A stretch of 23,739 nucleotides of DNA, from NCBI GenBank assembly GCA_965977975.1, contig CBHCZH010000044.1, positions 1 through 23,739 of the forward strand, given 5' to 3'. Position numbers and translations under genes: made by a program. Of this stretch, positions 1 through 8,442 are shown in pieces. The notes below the pieces were generated by a model. That model was not told the origin of the DNA, searched no databases, and worked only from the letters and a program-made list of their open reading frames with translations. The stretch is from Croceibacterium_A sp965977975. GTDB lineage: Bacteria; Pseudomonadota; Alphaproteobacteria; Sphingomonadales; Sphingomonadaceae. Within the stretch, counting starts at the first letter, position 1. Each line of letters begins with the position of its first letter.

Positions 1-78
1 CTAGTAGCGCCAATAGCTACGTGCCAAGCATGCGACGCCGTCCTGCGGCCTTGTGTGGGCGACCGCCTTCGGCGGCGG

Positions 79-169
79 GCGGATTTTGGCGCAGGGCGTC
101 GTCGCTCGTCGGGCACGATGCTTATAGCATCGCACTCCTCCTCGCTCCTCGCCCTGCGCCAAAATCCGC
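79..169. repeat. nested inverted repeat (REP/MITE-like intergenic element)
   Basis: Two perfect 20-nt arms, 79-98 (GCGGATTTTGGCGCAGGGCG) and 150-169 (its exact reverse complement), flank a 51-nt centre. In the middle of that centre sits a second perfect hairpin, CGATGCT-TAT-AGCATCG, at 116-132. The two spacers between outer and inner stems do not pair: the left one is TCG-triplet rich, the right one CTC-triplet rich. Such a layout fits a dispersed intergenic repeat or a structured RNA. It could also act as a terminator for an upstream gene, though no T-run follows either arm. No coding frame is credible across it. Confidence 0.75.
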
Positions 170-200
170 TCCGTCCAGACCGTTGCCGATCGTTACCGCA

Positions 201-232
201 GGCCCTGACGAAGCGGCTGCTTCGCTCAGGCC
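201..232. repeat. bulged stem-loop
   Basis: Arms 201-214 and 219-232 pair as GGCC, then TGA, then CGAAGC, with one unpaired base on each side and a 4-nt loop (GGCT). It lies about 105 bases before the start codon of TBDR 1. It may be part of that gene's leader or the 3' end of the neighbouring repeat. No T-run follows, so it is not a classical terminator. Confidence 0.45.
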
Positions 233-337
233 GGGGCGCGCGAGCGGGCCTATACACATAGGACCCCGTCTAAGCAATTGCGAGCCGCTCGCACTACGGC
301 TAGGGGCGCTAACCATAACAAGAAGGTCAGGGTTGCC

Positions 338-3300
338 ATGAGAACGCTTCGCGCCGCGGGCGCGGTTTCCGGAATCGCAATGGCCGTGATGCTGGCGCAG
401 CCGGCTGCGGCGCAGGACGCGGAGGAGGGCCAAGGCGACTCCGAGCGCGTCATCGTCGTCACCGGCACGCTGATCGCGGGCAGCCGCGAGGACGCTCCAG
501 CGCCGGTCGATGTCATCGGAGACGAGGAGCTGGCCGCGCAAGGCAATCCCTCGATGCTCGAGCTGACCAAGCGCTTGCCGGCTTCGGCAGGCGTGATCGG
601 CGATGCCAGCCAGTTCGACATCCGCAGCCAGTTCAACGAAGGCGTCGCTTCGATCAACTTGCGCGGACTGGGGCCTCAGCGCACGCTGGTGCTCCTGAAC
701 GGCAAGCGGATCGTCGCGACCGGATCGGGCAACCTGCCGCTGGTCGACGTCAACCTGATCCCGATGGGCGCGGTCGGGCGGATCGAGATCCTGAAGGACG
801 CCGCGGCGGCGACATACGGCTCGGACGCGATCGCGGGCGTCGTCAATTTCATCACTCGAACCCATCAGAGGGGCTTTCTGGCCTCGGGCGATTACCGGTA
901 CGTCGAAGGCTCCGAAGGAGACTGGAACGCTGGCCTGTCTTGGGGCGGCGAGCTTGGCCCGGCGCGCGTGCTGGTTTCGGGCGGCTACCAGCACCGCGGC
1001 GAGCTGACCACTCTCGACCGCGATTTCTCGCTGCTGCCATACGAAGCCAACCCGCAAGGCGGCTGGTCCGGGGGCGGCGCGCCGGGCAACTTCGATTTCG
1101 ACGCGACGCTGAACGGCGTGCGGTTCGATGCCGATGAAGGATGCAGCGCGGTCGGCGGGTTCCGCTCGCTCCCCGGCTCGGCCGGGGACTTGTGCCAGAC
1201 GCAGTATCTCGGCTTCACCAACCTGGTCGAGCCGGAGGACCGCTACCAGGCGTTCGTGGATGTCGAGCTCGACCTTTCTAACGCGGCTACGCTGCGCCTG
1301 ACCGGCCTTTACGGCCGCACAGAGACCGTTTTGACCACGAGCCCCAGCTACCTGCCGACGATCGCGCCGTCGGCCAACGCTGCGTTCGGCGGCGACGGGC
1401 TGTTCGTAATCCCGCAATATGCGCCTGCACTGGCCGATTATTGCGCGCGGTTCGGTACGGCGTCGGGCTGCGCCGTCGATGCGAACGGCGTGCCGCAGAC
1501 GCCGGCGCTCGCCTACCCGGTGCGGTTCCGTCCGGTGCTGATGGGCGGCAATCCGTTGTTCGACAACGAACGGCAGACATCCGTCCTGCCGCGCAGCTCG
1601 GACATGTACCAGCTCACCGGAGAGCTCGCCTACCAGCTCAGCCCGTCGATCGATCTCACTGTCGGGCTGACTTACTCCGAATACGACCGCTACTTCGAAG
1701 GCGGCGACAGCTTCGTCGACTTGTTGCAGAATGCGCTGGCCGGGTTCGGCGGCGAGAGCTGCGCCTATGCCACGCCGCAATCGCGCGCCGGGATGACACC
1801 CGCGCAGCTCGCGGCGGTCGCGGGGACGGGCGGATGCCATTTCTTCAATCCGTTCTCGACCGGGATCGCGACCAACGCGATTACCGGCCAGGCCAACCCC
1901 AATTACGCGGGCAGCAGCAATCCGCTCGGTCTCAGTCTTACGCCGGGTGCGGGACTGATCAACGACGCTTCGACTGTCGACGATTTTTACACGATCATTC
2001 AGCGCAAGGCGAATACCCGGCAATGGGTCGGCGATGTGGTGCTGTCGGGCGGGAGCGGGGTGTCGCTGCCGGGCGGCGAAATCAGCTTCGCGCTCGGCGC
2101 CCAGTATCGTCGCGACGGTTATTCGCGCACCTACGGCGCGACCAACAACCTCGACGCCTACCCCTGCGCGGGGTCGATCCTCAATCCGGCCGCGACCTGC
2201 AACCCTCAGACCGGGCCGATCGGTTTCCTCGGCTCGAACCGTGACGTCGACGTGAACGGCGACGTCTGGGCGGTCTTCACCGAGCTGCAGTTGCCGGTCA
2301 CCGACGGGATCCAGGCGCAGCTTTCGGCGCGCTACGAAGATTACGGCGGCACCATCGGTTCGACCTTCGACCCGCAGGCGCGGCTGAAGATCGAGGTGAC
2401 CGACTGGCTCGCCTTCCGCGGTGGCGTCGGCACCACGTTCCGCGGGCCGCCGCCGCAGACTGTCTCCTCCGACCTCGTGATCCTGACTTTCATCGGCGGC
2501 GCGTTTCGTGCGGTCGACGTGCTCGGCAACCGGGATCTCGAGCCGGAGAGCGCGACGACGTACAACGTCGGAGTGCTGGTCGACAGCGGGGGTTTCAACG
2601 CCAGCGCCGATTTCTGGCGCTACGACTTCTCGGGGCCGATCGAGAGCGAGCCGGTCAGCGGCATGGTCTCGGCGCTGTTCGGCGCGACCGGTTCGGCCAA
2701 TTGCAACAACCCCGACTATGCCGGTTTGCAGTCGCGCTTCACCTTCTCGGGCGGGGTCTGCTCGGCGGCGAACGTGCAGCGCCTTGCCACCTATGCGTTC
2801 AACTCGGCCGACGTTTCGACCAGCGGGGTCGACTTCCAGGCCAGCTACGACGGCGAGCTCGGCGGTGGGCAGGTGCAGGCAGGGGTCTCGGGAAGCTACG
2901 TCATCGAATACGAGGTCGACGACGTCATAGTGGAGGGAATACACGTCCAGCCCTCGTTCGATGCGGCCGGGCTGCTCAACTACCAGACCACCGCCTATCC
3001 GCTGCCGCAATTGAAGGGCCAGGCCTGGCTGCAAGGCGCGGTCGGCGCCCATTCGCTGCGGCTCCAGGTCAATTACGCCGACAGCTACACCGACCAGCGT
3101 GGCCCCGAGGTGTTCGGGCCGAACTTCGCCGCGCTAGCCGGGGCCAGCGTGACCGCGGGGAAAGTCATCGAAAGCTTCACCACAGTCGATGTGACCTGGC
3201 GCTGGCGGGTGCTCAGCCAAACCATGGTGTCGGTGGCGCTCTACAACGTGTTCGATCAGGATCCGCCGTTCGCCCGCCTCGATCAGAACTTCGACCCCTT

Positions 3301-3355
3301 CACCGCGAGCCCGCTCGGGTTCACCGCGAAGGTCGGGGTCAGCCAGGGGTTCTAA
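338..3355 (+). CDS. TonB-dependent outer-membrane receptor (TBDR 1)
   Basis: Predicted 1,005-aa TonB-dependent receptor that would import an unknown ligand across the outer membrane using TonB/ExbBD energy. The ATG at 338 is chosen over an upstream in-frame start at 278 because it follows an AGAAGG ribosome site and opens directly into a signal peptide (residues 1-25, ending QPAAA before Gln). The plug domain spans about residues 36-172. It begins with a TonB-box-like VIVVTGTLI and carries the family hallmarks LRGLGPQRTLVLLNGKR (108-124) and TYGSDAIAGVVNFI (159-172). The rest is a beta-barrel with paired cysteines in predicted loops, ending in the usual terminal Phe (VSQGF). It is convergent with the DUF11 operon, whose last gene ends 24 bases beyond its stop. 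The family is certain; the substrate is not readable. Confidence 0.93.
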   Translation: MRTLRAAGAVSGIAMAVMLAQPAAAQDAEEGQGDSERVIVVTGTLIAGSREDAPAPVDVIGDEELAAQGNPSMLELTKRLPASAGVIGDASQFDIRSQFNEGVASINLRGLGPQRTLVLLNGKRIVATGSGNLPLVDVNLIPMGAVGRIEILKDAAAATYGSDAIAGVVNFITRTHQRGFLASGDYRYVEGSEGDWNAGLSWGGELGPARVLVSGGYQHRGELTTLDRDFSLLPYEANPQGGWSGGGAPGNFDFDATLNGVRFDADEGCSAVGGFRSLPGSAGDLCQTQYLGFTNLVEPEDRYQAFVDVELDLSNAATLRLTGLYGRTETVLTTSPSYLPTIAPSANAAFGGDGLFVIPQYAPALADYCARFGTASGCAVDANGVPQTPALAYPVRFRPVLMGGNPLFDNERQTSVLPRSSDMYQLTGELAYQLSPSIDLTVGLTYSEYDRYFEGGDSFVDLLQNALAGFGGESCAYATPQSRAGMTPAQLAAVAGTGGCHFFNPFSTGIATNAITGQANPNYAGSSNPLGLSLTPGAGLINDASTVDDFYTIIQRKANTRQWVGDVVLSGGSGVSLPGGEISFALGAQYRRDGYSRTYGATNNLDAYPCAGSILNPAATCNPQTGPIGFLGSNRDVDVNGDVWAVFTELQLPVTDGIQAQLSARYEDYGGTIGSTFDPQARLKIEVTDWLAFRGGVGTTFRGPPPQTVSSDLVILTFIGGAFRAVDVLGNRDLEPESATTYNVGVLVDSGGFNASADFWRYDFSGPIESEPVSGMVSALFGATGSANCNNPDYAGLQSRFTFSGGVCSAANVQRLATYAFNSADVSTSGVDFQASYDGELGGGQVQAGVSGSYVIEYEVDDVIVEGIHVQPSFDAAGLLNYQTTAYPLPQLKGQAWLQGAVGAHSLRLQVNYADSYTDQRGPEVFGPNFAALAGASVTAGKVIESFTTVDVTWRWRVLSQTMVSVALYNVFDQDPPFARLDQNFDPFTASPLGFTAKVGVSQGF

Positions 3356-3356
3356 A

Positions 3357-3397
3357 GGCCCTGGGGCTTGGCGCCGTTCTCAGCGCCGGCCCAGGCC
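3357..3397. terminator. possible shared hairpin between convergent genes
   Basis: GGCC (3357-3360) and TGGG (3362-3365) can pair with CCCAGGCC (3390-3397), and an inner GGCGC/GCGCC stem (3370-3374 with 3383-3387) closes an 8-nt loop. The hairpin begins just after the stop of TBDR 1 and covers the stop codon (3380-3382) of the convergent giant gene. No T-run follows on either strand, so this is at best a weak bidirectional terminator. Confidence 0.35.
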
Positions 3398-6300
3398 AAG
3401 GAACTCGAAGCTCCGCTCGTCGAATTTCATTTTTACCGCAGCGAACAGGCCGCGCTCGGTGCTGCGCGCGGCACCGAAGTCGGGATCGCGGAAGCCGACC
3501 AGATTGTAGCCGACGCTCAGCAGCATGTTGTCGGCCGGAACGATGCCGATCTCCGGGCCGATGGCAAAGCTCGTGGGCCCACCGCCGAGGCTGGTGCGCA
3601 CGCTCGTGCGTCCGCCGATCTCGATCCGCTCGCCGATCGCCAGGCGCACATCGGCACCCGCCAGCAGCGTGGTGTCGGCAAGCTCGAGGCCTTCGAAACT
3701 GTCCAGGTTGTGCCGCAGCCCGAGGAACAGGCCCACTTCGCCGCGCTCGCGACCGTCATAGTCGTGCGGCGTCCAATTGCCGGAAACGCTGCCGACCAGG
3801 CGGCGGGAGCGCGCATCGCCGTCCACCGTCAGTGCGGTCGAGCCGACAGGGCCGGGCGCTCCGGCGACGGCCCCGTGGACTTCGTCGCTGCGGTACTCGA
3901 GCTTCGACAGGAACGAGAACGCCGAACCCGCGGGCCGGTGCGCAAGCGAGAGCGTCGCGTCCATGATTTCGCTCGATACGTCGCCGTTGCCGTCGGCGCG
4001 CGTCCAGCTCAACCCGCTGCCGACCACGCTTCCCTCGCCGAGCTGGCGGATAGCGGCGAACGTGAGGCCCTTGCGGTTGGCGAGTTCGCCGTCCCGGTAT
4101 TCACCGCGCGTGCGAGCGCTCCAGCGCCCTTGCTGCCAGGCGGCGCCGAGTGTCGCGGCGGTGAAGTCCTCGCCCAACGAGCCATCCTCGCCGAGATGTC
4201 CGCCGCTGGAGACAGGATGGTTCGGATTGACCGTATCGAGCGGAGAAATGCCGCCGCCGAGCGTGCGGCTGCCGTCGAGCGTGGCGTCTAGCGTCAGCGC
4301 GTCGGTGACTCGCAGCGACTGGCCGAACGCGACCGACGCGAACGTGCGACGCGCGTCGGCGCCGAGGCTCTGCGCTCCGACAGTGGTCAGCACCTTGCTG
4401 CCGCGCCACGGCGTCAGCTCGACGCCGGCCTGGAAGGTACGGGCCTTGATCGCGTCTCCATCGGCAAGCTCGAAAGTGCCGACGGCCCTGACCTCAGGGG
4501 CGATCGTGTAACGCACGCTCAAGCGGTGGCGCGTCGGCAGATCGATCGAGTCGGTATCGGATAGCGCCAGGCTGCTCGACGCGCTCAGCTCGAGCTTGTT
4601 GTCGAACAAGCGCTGCGTGGCGCCGCCTTCGAGCACGGTCGAGGTGCTTTCGGTGCCGTCCGCGAGCCGGTCGGAAAGGTGGGCAATGCCCAGGTGAGCA
4701 TCGGTCGAGGCGCTGCGCCATGCGGCGCGGAGCTCGAGCGCGTCACGGCTCGAGCTGTCGGTCAGGCTCTCGTCGTGCCAGGCGCTGCCGATGAGGCTCC
4801 ATTTCTCGCTCAGCGCCACCCGTGCGTCGGCACCGAACTTGCGTCGGCCGCGTTCGGCGAGGTTTTGCTGGCCGAGGCCGAAGCCGTTCTCGAGCTGGCG
4901 TGCATAGGCGAGCACATCGACGGCACCCGAATGATGCTCGATCTCGGCGGACAGCGCGCTCGCGCTTTCACCATCGCTGCGGCTCAGCGCCGCTTCGGCG
5001 CGCAGCTCTGTGCCAGCGCCGAGGCGCACGCGCACGTCGACCGCGCCGAGATCGGTGCGGGCTGCGTCGCCCTTGTCGGTCAGGGCGGTCGCGCCGATGC
5101 GGACTCGGCCGTCGTCGCTGGTCCAGGCGCCGCGCAGGCCCGCGTTCCATTCGCCGCCGCCGGTTCCGTCGGTTTCGTAGTCGATGACCACGAACTGCGG
5201 ATTCAGCGCCGGATCCCGGCTCAGCACCGGCTCCGCGAACGTTATCGTGCCTGACAGGAGATCGATGTCGTAATCGATGAACCGCACCAGCTCGCGTCGC
5301 TCGATTATCAGCTCGGAACGCAGGCGGTCGCGAACCTCGACCACCACCGTTTCGCTGTTGGCGATGATGTCGCGGCTGCTGAGCGCATAGGGCCCGCTGA
5401 TGCCGCCGCCCTGAAATTCGTCGCGGCGATGGCGAGTGCTGATCTTCGCGGCGAAGCCCTGCGCCTGCACCTGGCCGATGCGGGCTTCGCTCTTCACGCC
5501 CGTGGCGGTGCGCTGATAACGGGCGAGCAGAGTCTGGTCGAACCCGGTCTCGAAGTCGCCGAACATGGCGTAGAAGGCGCGGCTTTCAAGACGCACGTAG
5601 AGTTTCTCGCGGCTCGCAGCGTCGAACATCCGTTCGGCGTTGTCGCCGTAAACCGTATAGTAGGCGGCCGGATCGATCGCACCGAGCAGCCTCTGGTCGT
5701 CTTCCTGCTTGGCGCTGTCGTAGGCGACCGTGAGAAGGTAGCGGCCGAGAATGCGGCCCTTGGCGTAGAACGCCACCCGCGCCTCGTCGCCGAGATCGCT
5801 GTCGAATGCGCCGCCGCGCTCCATGTTGTCGGCAACGGTGCGTGCGCCGACCGAGCCTTCGGCGAGGCCGATCAGGGTCCAGGGCTGATCGCCGGGCTCG
5901 ATCCAGGCTTCGAGCTCGGTTTCGCGGCTCGATTCGCCGTCAGAGAACGAGAAGCGGGCCCGCAGGGCGCCGCTCACCATGGTGGGCGCAAGCTCGATAT
6001 AGGCGATCCCATCGTCGCCCTCGATTACCCAGCTCGCACCCATGTTGCCGAAGCCGGTCAGCTCGCGGCTCTGCTGCGCCGAGATCGAGCTGGCGGCCTG
6101 GTAGGGTCCTTCGAGAGTGAAGCTGCCGGAGATGCCCGCGTGAACGGGACGGCCGTGGCGATCGAGGAAGCGTACCGCAAGCACGGGTGGGCTCGCTCCG
6201 TCGGCGATCAGGCGCGAGTGCTCCTTTACCAACTGTGCGGTCATCGGCGTGTCCGCGAAGGCGACTTCGCGTTCGAGCACGGTGGGTGCCGCGCCGGTGC

Positions 6301-8419
6301 CGCCGTTCAGGGCGACCGCAAGGCGAGTCGTGGCGCCGTTCAGACGTACACCGCGCCAGACGCTGATCGCATAACGCTTGTCGGGGCTCACCGTCACGCC
6401 GTCGTAGGCGAGCGGATCCACCGGGCGGTCGTCCACGGTGAGCACGGGGCTCGGGCCCGGACGATGGCGCACGACGACACGGATCGCACCCGAACGCGGG
6501 TTATGTCCCGTGGCGGGGAAGACGATTTCGTCGGGACCGTCGCCCAGGGCTATCCAGTCGATGCCGGCACCAGCAGCTTCCTGATCGGTCAGGATGGCCG
6601 GCGCAGGCTCGGCTGGCGCAGGCGCGGCCGTCTCCTGGACGGGAAGCGTGGCAGTGAAGTCGGCGCGCGCCAGGCTGCCGCCCTGACCGGTCACGAAGCG
6701 TGTCGAAGCCGATCCGGCGGTGCGGGTCGATCGCGCGCAGTCGACGAACCGGCCGCCTTCCGGCAGCGTCGCCTCCAGTGCACGCACGACATGCGTTCCG
6801 GGAACGATGCCATCGAAGTGGTAACGCCCGTCGGCGTCGGTGACCGCGAAGCTGCCGTCCTCCAGCATGACCCGAACACCGCGAATGCCAATCGCCTGGT
6901 CCCCGCAGGTCCCCGCAGCGATCCGGCCGATCAACGTCATCCGGTCCGCGAGCTCGTCGCGGCGGATGCGGACGTTGACGCTCGCCTCTACCGGCGCGTC
7001 GTTGCCCGCACGCGCGGTGGCGCGATTGACGGCTTGGCCCGGCGCTGCATCGGGAGTCACGGTCATCGCATAAGTGATCCGGCGGGTCTGGCCGGCAGCG
7101 AGAGCCGGTAGGGCGAGGGTGAAACCGTGGCCATCGGCGGCGGGCTCGACCAGAGCCGTCGCGCTCTGGCCGTCGAGCCGCACGGAGTCTTTAGCCAAGC
7201 GGAGCGTGGCGGGCGCCAGGTCGCTCAGGACTATCGGATCGCTCGGTGTCTGACCCTGGTTGCGAATCGTCAGCTGGAAGAACAGCGCGTCCCCCGGCTG
7301 GGCCTCATCTCGCGACACGGTCTTCTGGATCGAGATCGCTCCGCCTGGGCTGTCGACCGGTATGTCGATCCGCACGGGCTCCGGGCTGTCCACCGTGAAG
7401 GGCAAGGCGTAGGATCCCTCACCGAGCGCGAACGGCAAACCGTCCGGCCGCGAGAGGCCGGACAGCTGCTGAGGGGTCAGCTGGGATGGCGCGCTAAATG
7501 GATCGGGCGGCTCGACGATCAATCGATAACGGCCGAGCGCGAGCAGCGGGAATCGATACTCGCCCGGGCCGGAGGAATGGACTGTGCCGGCGGCGTCGGT
7601 GACGGGCTGTCCGGTGAACACCGTCGAGGGGTATGGGGTCACTCCGTCGAAGGCGAACACGTCGGCGGGAGCGCCTGTCGTGTCGTTTACGATCGTGATA
7701 CGCGCGCCGCTGACCGGTGCGCCATCGCGGCTGGAAAAGACCATGCCGAAAGGATCGGCGAGCACATCCACGACGCCGGTCAAAACGGGCCCATTATCGT
7801 CGTCGCTGGAAATGGCGATGACGTCGTCCCCATTCACGCTCAGCCGGCAGTCTCCCGCCCGCCACTGCGGCGGCAGCGATGTGGTATCGATGGCACCAAA
7901 GAACACGCCGCTGTCGGGTTCGGATTCGCGCGCGACGATGGTCTCCTCGTCGCCTTCCGGTGTGGTCAGATGAAGATCGAGCGCTTCGGCCGTCCCTGGA
8001 TCGGCATTCGAGCGAGCCGCTTCGACGCGAAGGACGAGGCGCTGGCCAACATGCAGTTCCTTGGTGGCATGCAGCGACACGGTTGCCGACGTACGCCCCG
8101 CAGGCGCCGTCGCCTGCCCTTGCGCGGAAGCGGAACAATAGCTCGGGTCCAGCAGCGCGCTTTCGTCGCCGCCGAGCATCGGCACGTAAGTGGCCAGCCG
8201 TGCCAAGCTGGGCGTGACTGCGAAAGTCACCTCGTTGGAGAGCACCGCGAACTCTTCGCTGCCCACACTCCAGCGCGCGGTGGCGACGTTCGTCACCTGC
8301 TGCCCCAGTGCAGGGGCGCTACCCAGCGCGGCCAGCGCGCCGAGAAGGCAAGCGCCAGCTGCGCGGAGAAGACGATCCGCGAGCTTCATCGATTGTGAAC
8401 CTGGCGAGCCGGGGGTCAC
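3380..8419 (-). CDS. giant DUF11/SdrD-B multidomain protein with outer-membrane beta-barrel
   Basis: A 1,679-aa predicted surface/outer-membrane protein of unknown function. Residues 1-40 form a signal peptide (ending APALG before QQ). Residues 41-70 repeat the NVATARWSVG...SNEVTFAV pattern of the small proteins upstream. Residues ~215-305 resemble a carboxypeptidase-regulatory-like fold. A DUF11 domain lies at ~360-485 (ISIQKTVSRDEAQPGD...FQLTIRNQG), an SdrD-B/CNA-B-like domain at ~495-590 (GVRVMLEDGSFAVTDADGRY), then a Pro/Ala linker at ~597-608. An Ig/invasin-like part at ~725-845 precedes a long beta-strand-rich half (~845-1679) with YTVYGD, FGDFETGFDQTLLARY and IDYDIDLLSGTITF, predicted to be a barrel. 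The GTG start is preferred because a CGGAGG site lies 8 bases upstream; an ATG at 8389 also gives a signal peptide but has a weaker site. It is the last gene of the four-gene operon. Confidence 0.85.
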   Translation of the reverse strand: MTPGSPGSQSMKLADRLLRAAGACLLGALAALGSAPALGQQVTNVATARWSVGSEEFAVLSNEVTFAVTPSLARLATYVPMLGGDESALLDPSYCSASAQGQATAPAGRTSATVSLHATKELHVGQRLVLRVEAARSNADPGTAEALDLHLTTPEGDEETIVARESEPDSGVFFGAIDTTSLPPQWRAGDCRLSVNGDDVIAISSDDDNGPVLTGVVDVLADPFGMVFSSRDGAPVSGARITIVNDTTGAPADVFAFDGVTPYPSTVFTGQPVTDAAGTVHSSGPGEYRFPLLALGRYRLIVEPPDPFSAPSQLTPQQLSGLSRPDGLPFALGEGSYALPFTVDSPEPVRIDIPVDSPGGAISIQKTVSRDEAQPGDALFFQLTIRNQGQTPSDPIVLSDLAPATLRLAKDSVRLDGQSATALVEPAADGHGFTLALPALAAGQTRRITYAMTVTPDAAPGQAVNRATARAGNDAPVEASVNVRIRRDELADRMTLIGRIAAGTCGDQAIGIRGVRVMLEDGSFAVTDADGRYHFDGIVPGTHVVRALEATLPEGGRFVDCARSTRTAGSASTRFVTGQGGSLARADFTATLPVQETAAPAPAEPAPAILTDQEAAGAGIDWIALGDGPDEIVFPATGHNPRSGAIRVVVRHRPGPSPVLTVDDRPVDPLAYDGVTVSPDKRYAISVWRGVRLNGATTRLAVALNGGTGAAPTVLEREVAFADTPMTAQLVKEHSRLIADGASPPVLAVRFLDRHGRPVHAGISGSFTLEGPYQAASSISAQQSRELTGFGNMGASWVIEGDDGIAYIELAPTMVSGALRARFSFSDGESSRETELEAWIEPGDQPWTLIGLAEGSVGARTVADNMERGGAFDSDLGDEARVAFYAKGRILGRYLLTVAYDSAKQEDDQRLLGAIDPAAYYTVYGDNAERMFDAASREKLYVRLESRAFYAMFGDFETGFDQTLLARYQRTATGVKSEARIGQVQAQGFAAKISTRHRRDEFQGGGISGPYALSSRDIIANSETVVVEVRDRLRSELIIERRELVRFIDYDIDLLSGTITFAEPVLSRDPALNPQFVVIDYETDGTGGGEWNAGLRGAWTSDDGRVRIGATALTDKGDAARTDLGAVDVRVRLGAGTELRAEAALSRSDGESASALSAEIEHHSGAVDVLAYARQLENGFGLGQQNLAERGRRKFGADARVALSEKWSLIGSAWHDESLTDSSSRDALELRAAWRSASTDAHLGIAHLSDRLADGTESTSTVLEGGATQRLFDNKLELSASSSLALSDTDSIDLPTRHRLSVRYTIAPEVRAVGTFELADGDAIKARTFQAGVELTPWRGSKVLTTVGAQSLGADARRTFASVAFGQSLRVTDALTLDATLDGSRTLGGGISPLDTVNPNHPVSSGGHLGEDGSLGEDFTAATLGAAWQQGRWSARTRGEYRDGELANRKGLTFAAIRQLGEGSVVGSGLSWTRADGNGDVSSEIMDATLSLAHRPAGSAFSFLSKLEYRSDEVHGAVAGAPGPVGSTALTVDGDARSRRLVGSVSGNWTPHDYDGRERGEVGLFLGLRHNLDSFEGLELADTTLLAGADVRLAIGERIEIGGRTSVRTSLGGGPTSFAIGPEIGIVPADNMLLSVGYNLVGFRDPDFGAARSTERGLFAAVKMKFDERSFEFLGLGRR

Positions 8420-8427
8420 GCGAGCGA

Positions 8428-8433
8428 CCTCCG
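8428..8433 (-). promoter_or_regulatory. ribosome binding site deciding a GTG start
   Basis: On the minus strand CGGAGG ends 8 bases before the GTG at 8419, an ideal spacing. The alternative ATG at 8389 has only AGG at 10 bases. This supports a signal-peptide N-region extended by ten residues in the giant protein. Confidence 0.6.
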
Positions 8434-8442
8434 GCTCTCCCG

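Larger units (their letters stand above)
1..337. other. non-coding leader region before TBDR 1
   Basis: I see no credible gene here; the short open frames on both strands lack a ribosome site and any recognisable protein pattern. The stretch is rich in secondary structure: a small hairpin at 4-20 (GTAGC/GCTAC), the large nested inverted repeat at 79-169, and a third stem-loop at 201-232. The last ~100 bases before the receptor gene should hold its promoter, but I cannot identify a convincing -35/-10 pair. The upstream gene lies outside the window, so the first hairpins might belong to its 3' end. Confidence 0.6.

Noticed and set aside
122..3052. A 976-codon open frame on the minus strand opposite TBDR 1
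   Set aside because: It is a GC-rich antisense shadow: the plus-strand frame has the full plug and barrel motifs, a ribosome site and a signal peptide, while the antisense translation is Arg/Ala/Gly-rich with no recognisable pattern.
2701..3966. A 421-codon plus-strand frame crossing the convergent gene ends
   Set aside because: It overlaps the 3' ends of two well-supported genes in another frame and has the Arg-rich composition typical of shadows.
5429..7111. A 560-codon plus-strand frame inside the giant minus-strand gene
   Set aside because: Same shadow effect; no ribosome site or domain, and the minus-strand frame shows clear domain motifs.
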